A stretch of 64,000 bases of DNA from Dendrolimus kikuchii (Eukaryota; Arthropoda; Insecta; Lepidoptera; Lasiocampidae): positions 11,824,833 to 11,888,832 of the forward strand of contig CM034415.1 in NCBI GenBank assembly GCA_019925095.2, given 5' to 3'. The first letter of the stretch is position 1. Each line of letters starts with the position of its first letter. The translations under genes were made by a program, and so were the position numbers. The notes beneath the pieces are model-generated. The model was not told the DNA's origin. It did not search any database and was given only the letters and a program-made list of their open reading frames with translations. Shown piece after piece: positions 54,701 through 63,884 of this stretch.

Positions 54701-55350
54701 GAACGACACCTTATAATCCTCAAGGAAATGGGCAAATAGAGCGCCTCAATGGAACGCTATGGAGAACTATAAAATTATATCTCCGTTCAAGAGACCTTGA
54801 TCCCATTTACTGGGAAGAAGTCCTGCCATCTGCCCTACATTCAATTCGATCCCTGTTATGTACTTCCACTAACGCAACTCCTCACGAGAGATTCTTTAAT
54901 CATCCACGTCGGACAGCAAACGGGGGATCCTTGCCGACATGGCTCCTAGAGCCGGGTCCAATATTGATGAAAAACAATAATAAACGCTCTAAATACGACA
55001 CGGATGTGGAAGAAGTGGAACTTTTAGAAGCGAACCCATCCTATTCTTGTATTAGATTACCTGATGGCCGTGAGACAACTGTGTCAAATAGACAACTCGC
55101 TCCCCTACCAAGAGATCAAAATATACCTGATTCAAGTGACCAGTTCTCAGGTATTGAAGTTGATGAAGAGGTCGATGCAGAATCACCATCGACTGGTTAT
55201 GAGAATTCTCCAGCTGAAACGAGCCAGTTGCCGAATGAGAATTCTTCAGCTGAAACGAGCGAGTTGCCGATGCTTCGGCATTCTACCAGAGCTAGGCAGG
55301 CTCCACGTTACCTGCAGGATTACGAAGTAGGAGGGGTGAATGTGGTGTAA
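51757..55350 (+). CDS. Gag-Pol polyprotein of Ty3/Gypsy element
   Basis: 1197 residues. Gag-like helical region about 20-175; two CCHC knuckles (C210-C223 and C230-C243) for RNA binding; protease DSGSS near 295; RT with D503 (QIDLRSAY) and YLDD at 565-568; RNase H acidic residues D709, about E744 and D771; integrase with H837/H842 and C871/C874 zinc site and catalytic D901, D959 and E995 (DD35E spacing); then a short C-terminal domain. An in-frame TAA at 51745-51747 makes this ATG the first usable start. Gag and Pol share one frame with no frameshift or stop, unlike many Ty3/Gypsy elements. Near the end a 12-residue motif is duplicated (55201-55272). The stop codon lies inside the 3' LTR. Confidence 0.96.
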   Translation: MESKARLLRPDKLEIGPISPAADVNYQHWKVTLSNYIDENASEISEHVKLKVLVNNISAKLYAHIREAKDYSSAIKMLDKLYLKPKNEVHARYILMSTKQKPGQTVVEYIHTLQQLAHDCIFSAVDAEQHKKEYIRDALIAGLFSQEIRQRLLENLEITLEEATNQAMSLEMAKNDSKDFSTKPSLEFHCVDNEMENSTNLAASKSRRRCFFCGGNVHQRVNCPAFRAVCQNCGKKGHFAKVCRSESSAIESTSNSMAEIELQKLGAILAASPASLRKATISVFVNNYKADALIDSGSSTSFIDKNFANLLHLRCYPWKENVTLASKNNISSVNGVCYVTLQIDKHNYNKKPLFVLDSLCADIIIGHDILGCHSALELNFGGPKEPLKICNVMAAAVPEVSLFTNLTSGVKPIAIKSRKHCEDDIIFIREEISKLLRDGVIELSNSPWRAQVLVTGGQTHRKRLVIDYSQTINRFTELDAYPLPNIESIVSKVAGNNVFSQIDLRSAYHQVPILKNERIYTAFEACGNLYQFTRIPFGVTNGVAAFQRTLHYIIAKEKLNGTYAYLDDVTICGKTDEEHDQNLKQFKEAVIKYNLTLNERKCVYKQHSIKLLGYKIENNTIQPDEDRLSPLMNLPIPTDTRSLKRALGMFAHYAKWIRNFSEKISSLTNISEFPLNKNAIDCFQKLKLDIKRSALTVIDPNETFTVETDASEHSIAASLSQNDRPVAFFSRSLCDAERRHSSIEKEASAIVEALRKWRHYLIGRRFLLITDQRSVSFMFQQSLKSKIKNEKIERWRLELSSFKYDIIYRPGKENTTADALSRVCSNINTKGRLKELHDIMGHPGIVRMAHWIRSKNLPYTTNDIRVITSGCRVCAEVKPRFLKIQGKLIKALAPWERLNIDFKGPLPTKTSNRYILTIIDEYSRFPFAYPCKDLCASTVIRCFTDLFSTYGAPQYIHTDRGTAFMSDELRRFLLSNGVACSRTTPYNPQGNGQIERLNGTLWRTIKLYLRSRDLDPIYWEEVLPSALHSIRSLLCTSTNATPHERFFNHPRRTANGGSLPTWLLEPGPILMKNNNKRSKYDTDVEEVELLEANPSYSCIRLPDGRETTVSNRQLAPLPRDQNIPDSSDQFSGIEVDEEVDAESPSTGYENSPAETSQLPNENSSAETSELPMLRHSTRARQAPRYLQDYEVGGVNVV
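55329..55339 (+). promoter_or_regulatory. Polypurine tract
   Basis: aggaggggtga, directly before the 3' LTR and inside the coding frame, in the position where plus-strand DNA synthesis starts in LTR elements. Confidence 0.75.
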
Positions 55351-55481
55351 ATCCTTCTTAATATGTCGGTACTAATTTGAAGGTGTCAACTTGTAAAAGA
55401 AATATTTTGACATTATTCCTTCTATAATTTTGATTAGAATAAAACCAAATATTAAATTGGTTTTGTCTTTCCTTTATGTCA
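55341..55481 (+). repeat. 3' LTR
   Basis: Base-for-base identical to the 5' LTR by eye. Its first 10 bases carry the last codons and stop of Gag-Pol. Confidence 0.95.
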
Positions 55482-55513
55482 TATACTGGTCGCGAAAACT
55501 TAAGAAGATACTA

Positions 55514-56013
55514 CATACATACATAACTTCACGCCAATTCCCTTGCGGGCTAGGCACGGACAACAGAGCGCCATTTAGGCTTATTCTTCCACACCTCACT
55601 TGCTTCTTTGACATTCATAGCTCTTGTCATGCACGCTCGTCTGTTCTTAAGGCTCCTGACATCACCTTCTGCTAGTACACCATCAATTTGATCATGGAAG
55701 GTGTGTCGTGGCCTTCCACGACTTCTGCATCCATCCACTTTTGCATTGTATATCTGTATAGTCATTCTTTCCACATGCCCGAAAGTCTCTTTCAGACCAA
55801 CTCTCTTTCTTAGTTCGGTATTACGAACGCGGTCCGCGAGCGTCACTCCGCAGATTACTCTACTTTCATGCTCTCTCTTCCATACCCAACTCTCGCTTCC
55901 ATACGTGAGCGTAGGTACCAGCACCGCGTTGTGTAGTGCAAGCTGGGCCTTCTGGCTGAGGTTCTTAGCGCCTAGAAGTTTACCTAACGCTCCATTCACA
56001 CTATTCCCCAAAA
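55514..56013 (-). mobile_element. LINE-B, long 3' end with 12-bp TSD
   Basis: Antisense 153-codon frame 55550-56011 reaches further upstream than other copies (GKLLGAKNLSQKAQLALHNA before LVPTLTYGSESW) but has lost two internal segments. Target duplication aagaagatacta at 55502-55513 and 56014-56025, inside RepD. Confidence 0.93.
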
Positions 56014-56335
56014 AAGAAGATACTAAAGTTAATATTATTTAAAAAGGAGTGAATATTTTTTCTTTGGGCGTTAACTAGAGATGTGCGGGATCGTTAAAAC
56101 TGTATATCCGCGAATACGGACCTCAACTTTCTTACTAATTCTTAATAAGAGTTTCTTAATCCGTCGGTGTCAGTGCGACAAAGTCGTCACTGATTATTTA
56201 TTATTTTTCTCATTTTAAAATTGTTTTAATTAATACTAGTCATAATCTAAATGGAATTTAATAGTATTTCATTGCTACCTAATCACTTGTATATAGAATT
56301 TCATCAATGTATTGAAATTTTATAATGTAAAAGAT

Positions 56336-56577
56336 CCTATCCGTGTAGGAACGGAGAAATTTCCTGCTTGGGAGGCCTGTCGTAAGAGGCGACAAAACAA
56401 CCCCAGGTCGTAGGGTATTTGCTCGACTGGATAGCAACCACCCTTGGTCTAGAGTATGCTGCCATAACAGCCTTGAGTTGTATTCCGGCATTAGTGACCA
56501 GGTTCCAGTCTCCCTAAAGAGAGCAGCAGCGCTTTACATAAAGTGGGCCGTCTGCTGAACTACTGCCATAAAAAAAA
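56336..56577 (+). repeat. RepA copy with deletions
   Basis: ctatccgtgtaggaacggag to tactgccataaaaaaaa, missing several internal blocks. Confidence 0.82.
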
Positions 56578-56632
56578 GATCCGTACAAGATCTACCGGAA
56601 AGTAACGGATACAAATCTTTCGTCTCCCTCAA

Positions 56633-56814
56633 ATATCCACGGATACAGATATCCACGGATACAGATATCCACGGATACATATATCCATGGCTACAGATAT
56701 CCACGGATACATATATCCACGGATACAGATATCCACGGATACAGATATCCACGGATACAGATATCCACGGATACAGATATCCACGGATACAGATATCCAC
56801 GGATACAGATATCC
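56633..56814. repeat. 16-bp minisatellite, 11 units
   Basis: Unit atatccacggatacag from 56633, partial last unit to 56814, with occasional cat/cag and ggcta variants. The unit resembles an extension of the adjacent TIR (…gatatccgg). Confidence 0.92.
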
Positions 56815-56834
56815 GGCACATCACTAGTGATAAC

Positions 56835-57112
56835 ACAAAGATGATAAAGCGTTTATAGACCTAGCGTCGAAAGCACAACAAAGCTTGTAATAATAATGTT
56901 TTTGTACAAATAAAAATATGTTTTCTTTTGCGTATAACGTAGCCTGTATAATTTCGTTCTGACAAACTGTCTGTCACTATTACTTAGAATTAGGCCTGGT
57001 ACACGTGTCTGGTGTATTTTGTTAGAAATCTTAGAAAATTGTAATGATGTTTCAGTGAGTTTTATAACTTCGACCTCCACTCGCCTGACTTAAATATTTT
57101 TTTTAATTTAAA
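56835..57112. other. Non-coding, nothing recognised
   Basis: No supported feature. Confidence 0.4.
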
Positions 57113-57770
57113 AACTACGATATGCACGCGACTTCGTCCACGCTTGAGTTGAAACCCGCGGGGTTCCCGGGACACAGCATTTGTACGCGCCATTCATTCC
57201 ATTCGTTCATTCCTTCCCATTCCATACCCAAAATCTCCCCCCTCTACCCTCTACCCCGCACCATTTCAAAAACGAGACGTTGCCAAATTCGCTCACTACG
57301 CACGTACACGTACTAAAAGTCTCCACTCAAAAAATGGTAAAAAATAAATTCTCAAAATCAACTCATCCGCGCCGCGACGTGTATAAAACTTTAATATATT
57401 GAAATTAGAAGATGTGAGAGTATTATACTGGTGCCTGCTCATTATGCTATCGAAGGACACGACAAATTTGTGCAAGGTGCATACCCTTTTACCTCACAGC
57501 ATTCAGAAAAGGATGTAAGCTATCATTTTAGCGAAAACTGTGACGGAACAGTCATACAACTTCAGTAAAGTAGGAGAAAAAGTAGATTTAAGAATTTGCT
57601 ATCGATGAGCGAAAACCGCGTCGTATTCGGCCCAGTAGTTTTTACGTGAATCCCGAACAAACGGACAAAATGACAAACAAACAAGAAATCTAAAAAAACT
57701 GTATCATGTTCTTCATCGTTTATATAGTTTATTCCAGTTTTTTCTTTTTTAATAGCTTCAATATTAATAT
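57113..57770 (-). repeat. RepI copy with unrelated insert
   Basis: Left cgcgacttcgtccacgcttg agttg, right caaacaagaaatctaaaaaa ... gtttatatagtttattccag. The middle (about 57180-57560) is longer than in other copies. Confidence 0.55.
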
Positions 57771-58801
57771 TAAGCTAAAATTTGGATTGAATAAGTTGAG
57801 TATTTATTACAAAGGCTATTTTAAAGGTGGTAATAACAAAAATATTTTATAGTTGAAACTACAGGACGCTAGAATGTCTGCCATTTACTCTGGTCTGGGT
57901 GTCCAGGGTTAACCTCAGAGGTGTCTCATATATTACCCGTAATGCGAACTGTGGATGTGTCTCAACTCAATAAGCCAAGAAGGAAAGCCTAGAATAAATA
58001 GGAAGTGTTATGTATCTACAGTTAAAAAAAAAATATTGGTTGAATCTACAAATTGAGCGAAATCATATTGAAAAAAAAAATAACAGTAAAATATATTATC
58101 TGTACAGCAGCAGACAAATTGTGACATGAAATTAAATAATGTATAAAATCTATGTTGGCATTAACAGACAGGACGCCTCAAAAATATACATTTCTCAGAA
58201 TACATTACAATAGTTCTAGACTTCACAGTTGAGTTGTGACCTATATTAAGATTAAATGAATTTTTATGATTTGACGAGTCGTGTCTTTATTCTTTTATCT
58301 ATTTAATTCGATGTTGACATCTTACTCCAGCTTTTTTTATTAATATAAACAAGGTTAAAACATCACAAACTTTGTGGTGAACTTGCAAATAAAGCAGAAT
58401 AAAATAATACGCAATTTTTTTATCATTGTCATAGAATACACACGCTATATGACTACTCTAGTAAGCTCGCGGTCAAATTACAGTTATATTTTTACAAGTG
58501 AACAGAAATTCGGGTGCAATTTTAAATAATGTTGAGGGACAATAGGTACACGTTCAGGACAAGAATTCTCATACAAACCGTGCTAAAATAGCAACTGCAT
58601 AGATACTGTTGTTACGTTTTCTCTTATGACACGTTTTGGTATGTAGAACAAAGAGGGATATAGCGATTGCTTAGCAATACTACTACTGCTGAGCGACGCA
58701 TGCTTTTCGGAGGTATCGCGAGCAGCGTTCGGCACCCCCGACGTCCGTGTGCGCTGCACACCTTGCACTGTATGTAAAGGCGGCGCTGATAGTTATAAAG
58801 A
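57771..58801. other. Mostly AT-rich non-coding
   Basis: 57890-57910 (ctctggtctgggtgtccagg) resembles the body of the tRNA-derived SINE at 20.8 kb, so a headless SINE fragment is possible. A CpG-rich patch at about 58690-58790 has no frame. Confidence 0.35.
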
Positions 58802-59113
58802 TTTTTTTTTCAGGAGTTCAGCAGACAGGCAGAAGTCCCACCTTACGGAAAGCAGTTCTACCATCGCCTATAAACATTTGCAACACAAAAGGTGCTACAA
58901 ATGCGCTGCTGATCTCTTAAAGCAGACTGGAACCTGGTCACTAATGCCGGAACACAACACAAGATTGTTATGGCGACATACTATAAAGCAGGGGTGGTAG
59001 TCATCCAGTCGGGCAAGTGCCCTACCACCTAGCTGTGGGTTGTTTTGTCGCCTTTTACGACAGGCCGCCACAACGTAGGAAATTTTATTCTTTCTCCGTT
59101 CCTGCACAGATAA
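58802..59113 (-). repeat. RepA full-length copy
   Basis: T-run, caggagttcagcagacaggc to ttctccgttcctgcacag ataa. Somewhat diverged. Confidence 0.86.
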
Positions 59114-59535
59114 TGAAATGAAATAGAGAATTAATCTATGAAAGTCATGTGTTCGATTTATTTTTGGACTTTACCTACTTAAGAATCGATTTTCATATAA
59201 GGCCAAGCGTAATACAATTTTTTGAAGTGAGACTTCTATATAAACTGGGGCCTTAGGGTTTTTCTGTCACGAAAAAGCGTTACGGCCGCGTGGAGGAGCG
59301 GCATAAATTTAGACTAGACGTGGTGAGAGGCGGCATAATTTTAAAGTATACTATGGATGCGTTTTTTGGTTCCGGATCGAATTCAGTTTTTTTGTTTGAT
59401 AAAATAAAATATGTTTAAAAAAATGCATTCATTAAAATGTACCTAACCTAACCAAATCATAATTTGCAATAAACCTGCGAAAAATGGAAATGTGTGCTGG
59501 GACACATAAAAGAATTGAAACTGCAACGGACAAGT
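59114..59535. other. Non-coding, nothing recognised
   Basis: A moderate-GC phrase (ttacggccgcgtggaggagc) without a frame. Confidence 0.35.
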
Positions 59536-59740
59536 GAAGAGGTTATACTGTGCAGCTTTATTTTCTAAAAATGTGTATGAAATGAACAATAGTTGTAGGA
59601 TATTTAAAGTGTACAGTCAAATGCGGCCTCTTTTCGAGTTTTCACAAGAACTCCCTTGAATGGAGTCAGTGGAAGACCTACAAATCAGCTGAGGAATACT
59701 ATGACTCATACATCAGAATTGGCAGTATGGATTAAGCATT
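59536..59740 (+). repeat. RetE copy, old and degraded
   Basis: tactgtgcagctttattttc, gaacaatagttgtaggatat and the older-subfamily tail tcagaattggcagtatggat. Confidence 0.65.
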
Positions 59741-60340
59741 GAGTTATAACATGTCTAGAGAGAGCATTGCTAACAAACAACACCGCTAAAAACGGCATCA
59801 AAAACGCGAAGCGTTGCTAAATTCACTCTGCGTTTTCGGGATATCAGGAAAAAAATATTACCCCATTTTTAATTAAAAAAAAAAAATATGTAAGTGATAA
59901 GTTTAAATGATCGTTATGATTTATATGCTTTATGTGTTATAATTTAATATTACTTAGAGGTTTTAGTTTTTTTTTAAATAAACTATTAGCAACAAAAGTT
60001 GTGTGCCCTGGAAAGAACCATAAAAAATACATGCGCAAATGAATTCATAACATATTTTAGTACATGTAGTAATTTTAATTCGCAATAAAATGTTTTTACA
60101 GATATTAGTACATATTTATAAGTCTGTTAATTACTACTATTTATAACCCAAAGATTATCCTGCGCTAAAAGTCAGTGAAATCATTTGTAATAGTAGACTT
60201 GGAACGATTCGATAGGTTCATATTGGGTAGTAGGCTTTATGTATAATCCAAAGTTTATATCAGTAGTAGGAACTACGGGGTAGTTACACGGGATAGTTTA
60301 ATGCAAGGACTTAAGTGCATCTAAACCACTTGAAAAATAA
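59741..60340. other. AT-rich non-coding
   Basis: Nothing recognised. Confidence 0.4.
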
Positions 60341-60510
60341 AAATATTCATATCCAAAAGTTTTTATTCAAACTAGTTCAGTTTGATTATTTTATGAACTA
60401 AAATTTGTTTTTTATCATATTAATATATTAAATTATTTCTTTATTAGGAATTAATGGAGATGCAGCTAACAGAATATAGACAAAATTAATATCTTAATTA
60501 TGACAATAAA
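60341..60510 (+). repeat. RepF copy, degraded
   Basis: ccaaaagtttttattcaaac and aggaattaatggagatgcag are RepF phrases with the middle lost. Confidence 0.5.
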
Positions 60511-60526
60511 GAGTTATCTATGATAT

Positions 60527-60730
60527 TACTAGCGGCTCGGCGCGGATTCACCCGCGGTCTGTCCCGCTCCCGTGGTATAAAGCATCATGTTATATAGCCT
60601 ATGACACTCCCTGTTAACGTAGCTTTCCAACAGTAAAAGAATTTTTAAAATCGGTTTAGTAGATCCCGAGATTACCCCCCTACAACGTCACAAACTTACA
60701 AACTTTACCTCTTTATAATATTAGTACAGA
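60527..60730 (-). repeat. RepJ-like repeat
   Basis: actagcggctcggcgcggat tcacccgcgg ... tttacctctttataatatta gtaca. Complete with both ends. Confidence 0.65.
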
Positions 60731-61579
60731 TAACTCCGACCGAAGCATCTGCTTTAAACGATATTCAGTTTTTTTTACATCCTCTTTGACGATATTTGCA
60801 GCACGCATTCTGTCAATTCTATGTCAAACGTCATAAGGTTACATTAAAAAGTTTATATTGTCCAAAGCGCTAAGGTTAGATTAGAAATAATTTTATATGA
60901 TGGTTAAGTATTCTTAAATTTTCTAATTATCCTTCACACAACTTATATCTTATCGGTCACGATCATATATAATTATTTTAGGTACTTTATTTCAATACAA
61001 TTGTGCCGTTGATAAGAAAATATAAAAAAACATAGTGTAAAAATATCTCCGAAAATAATTCAAAATATTTCCTTTCAAAATCCATCTCTTTGTCCGACAA
61101 TATGCTACAATTGGATGCGTAGGAAGTCTAAAACGTAATATAAACTAGTTTAAGAAAACCGGACACACAAACATTACATGTCTGTTTTCTATAGATTTTT
61201 TCAATTATTCATATTTCATAAATAATAAAAAAATCGTAACAAAATTCCCCAAATTTTGGAAAATAAATCACACTTGTCACCTGACAACATCAATCAATTC
61301 GATAACCTTGAAAATGTCGAAATTAAATTTCACGTTTTTACAAAGAAATCATGAGAAAAGTGTTAAGTTTTCCGATTAAATGACATCTCATCCTTATCCT
61401 TTCCCGTTTTAAAATAGTTCCGACACATTTTAATAGCGCAGGCCGGCCGGCATAATTATTTTTTTAGCGAGAGCTCTAACCAGTAAAGTAATCGAAACGA
61501 CACTAACAGGCGTGGGAAGCCAGTGCACCAATTTTGGTGCACTGTTTTTGGGCCGTTTTTGTGCAATTGATGCGTGATC
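60731..61579. other. AT-rich non-coding
   Basis: Nothing recognised. A short gcaggccggccggc patch lies at about 61438. Confidence 0.4.
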
Positions 61580-62605
61580 TAGACGTTTATATGATCTAAG
61601 GGATTAAGATTCCTTTGCCTGCCATTGTGGCGACTACTACTATTACTTTAAGAGTGCATAATAACGATGGAAAGGTAAATATCAACAATTTAGCCATCCG
61701 ACTAATTGTGGTTCAATAGCCATTCGCTGACAGCCAATGCTAGCCGTAAACATGTCAGTAGTGCAGTACAACCAATGAGTCGTGGCTCGTCTGAAGTTAG
61801 CGCCAAGTAGTTGCCCAGAACATATTTTACAAATCAAATCGTCTTAGCTAGAGGTGTACCTAATGTAAATAAAAACAACCGCTTATTCAGTTAAAATTTA
61901 TAATTGATTATTTTAATTGAATTAATTAAATTAAATGTAGATATAAAAGTTATTAATGAAATAAATTAATAATATGATGAAAACAAATTTAACCATGTCG
62001 TTAATTGAGTATTATCCGTATTTAAAATATAATGACACATGTAGCTTTTTAACTAAAAAAAAACAAATATTATATTAATTTTAATACTTTACTTAGTCAT
62101 AAAAACTTTGTTAGAATATAGAAAATAAATATATTTTTATTTCTTAATCATTCTCGATTTGAATAATAATCGATTAAACAACACGACATTTCACATCTCT
62201 CTTTGTTGCTTCATGCTCATTCGGCAATACTCGGAACGAGCCACGAGTTATTCTGTCTCTGTCACACGTCAGCATTGTCGTATCGCTATCTCTCTCGAAT
62301 ACAGTAACGAGTCATGCGCGTAGGTTCGCAAAGCCTGTGTTCAGACGGGCCACGACTCATCGGTCGTTCTACATGTTTTATTCGATAACCATTAGCCATC
62401 TATTGAGATGATTGACAACTTTTAGTTGTGTCAAACACTCGCTCCCCGTAGGTCAATAAAATATGGGAATAGGACAGTACCTACATCTCTCGCTGTCACA
62501 TTTATAGGCCTAGTTGAAGTCGTAGTGGCGCATAAGTGTAGTGACCATATTAATATTTGAAAAGGTATAGTTATCGCATTGAGATAGACGTTTATATGAT
62601 CTAAG
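61580..62605. repeat. 1-kb segment between 21-bp direct repeats
   Basis: tagacgtttatatgatctaa g occurs exactly at 61580-61600 and 62585-62605. Next to the first copy lies a RetE older-tail phrase (ggattaagattcctttgcct). The interior has no coding capacity. Confidence 0.6.
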
Positions 62606-62759
62606 AGTTATCGATAAGTGACGTACCGCACGTGTCTCTCCGTAGTGCACCGATGGTTACTTTGGGCAGAGAGTTTTTGACAACTATAAATGTAGCTATG
62701 ATGTAAACAACAGTTATTTAGCTAGTTTTAATAATAGCCATTTTTAGCAATGCTTAATT

Positions 62760-63088
62760 TATTTAGGTTTATGGCTTGGCAGCTAGGCCTTAAAGCCAGA
62801 ACTTAGATTACAATATAGTTTCTTCAATTTCTTAAGCCTATGTATATAGCTCAGCAGAATTGTAGGTTATCAACTGACGCCTTTCAACGGAATACTTGTG
62901 ACAACTCGAAAGGCCACATTTGACTATACAGTTCACATTTCTCACAAAAACACATAAGTAATTACCACTCAAAAACTATTAATATCCTACAAGTATTGAT
63001 CATTTCATACACATTTTTAGAAAATAAAACTGCATAGCACAACATCTCCTTTCAGTTCCTGCCAAAAACTCAAAAAGAAAGAAAGATC
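62760..63088 (-). repeat. RetE copy with 12-bp TSD
   Basis: Target duplication gcaatgcttaat at 62748-62759 and 63089-63100. The element has 17 extra purine-rich bases (aaaaagaaagaaagatc) beyond the usual 5' end. Confidence 0.88.
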
Positions 63089-63259
63089 GCAATGCTTAAT
63101 GGATATTATGAACACTAGTGTTGGCATCCTAAAAAATATGGCAGCTAATATATATGTATAGAATAAATATGTCATGAAATTATAGTTTTAGTAATTTGTC
63201 ATTTAATAATGCCATACGATGTGTAACTTTGACAACATGACAGTACGACTCATTGACTC

Positions 63260-63392
63260 TTCAGGTGAGCAGAGGGCTGGTGCTTACCTCGGGCAACGGA
63301 TCAGTATGGCGATCCAGCGAGGAAACGTAGCCAGCCTTCTGGGCACCTTACCCATAGAAGACGGTGATCTGGGCTCAGTATTCTACTTATAA
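63260..63392 (+). pseudogene. C-terminal fragment of a mobile-element ORF
   Basis: An open stretch of ~44 codons ends VFYL-stop (TAA at 63390-63392), preceded by AYLGQRISMAIQRGN and LLGTLPIEDGD. The same terminus plus 3' flank recurs degenerated at 2284-2410, so it belongs to a dispersed element. A non-LTR retrotransposon is likely, but the domain is not diagnostic. Confidence 0.65.
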
Positions 63393-63880
63393 TCTTGAGG
63401 GACTATGAGTAGAATACAATACAAATAAGTTAAGTTTTCTTTTATTGTATTCGATTATTTATAAAGAGCTTATAATTTATGTATATTTTTTAGTAATTAA
63501 ATACCAAGTAAAATATTATCATGATTACTTATATTCCAATATACCATAGACCACTTTGACATTCGTAAAAACAAGTAGTTGTCTTGTTATAAAAATCTTC
63601 TTTCAATCCGTCAATTTATTGTTTATTAGGTATGTTTATTGTAAATAATGACATTAATATTCTTTTTAAACATACATATTTTTATTTTAAATATAATATT
63701 ATATTTATATCTATGATTCCTTCCCTCGTCTTATGAAATTCTATATTATCACCATTTGTCGTTGGCTCAACGCTAAACGCAGAAGCCATTAGAGAATAAA
63801 AAAAATCATCTTTCCGTAAAGATGGCGCCACTTGAGATACCGACCGTTTACATAAGTCGGTGCGTGGTGGTTGGTGGTTT
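63393..63880. other. AT-rich non-coding
   Basis: Nothing recognised apart from the 3' flank of the preceding fragment. Confidence 0.4.
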
Positions 63881-63884
63881 TAAC

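Larger units (their letters stand above)
51589..55481 (+). mobile_element. Intact Ty3/Gypsy LTR retrotransposon
   Basis: 3893 bp, bounded by identical 141-bp LTRs with TG...CA ends and flanked by the 5-bp duplication tatac (51584-51588, 55482-55486). One uninterrupted Gag-Pol frame fills nearly all the interior. Domain order protease, RT, RNase H, integrase identifies the Ty3/Gypsy superfamily; the finer lineage is not assigned. There is no envelope-type frame. Identical LTRs imply a recent insertion, and nothing visible rules out activity. Confidence 0.95.
56076..56826. mobile_element. hAT-like non-autonomous element with minisatellite
   Basis: Terminal inverted repeats tagagatgtgcgggat and (inverted) tagtgatgtgccggat match at most positions. 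Flanking 8-mers gcgttaac and gtgataac agree at 6 of 8, fitting an eroded 8-bp hAT-type duplication. The interior holds a RepA copy and a 16-bp minisatellite. No transposase. Confidence 0.6.

Noticed and set aside
51757..55350. Retrovirus-like element with envelope
   Set aside because: There is no further frame between integrase and the 3' LTR, and Gag-Pol runs into the LTR itself.
56633..56814. Repetitive protein with a repeated IRGYLYPW-like peptide
   Set aside because: It is the translation of a 16-bp minisatellite. The unit is not a multiple of three, so all frames cycle, and there is no gene context.
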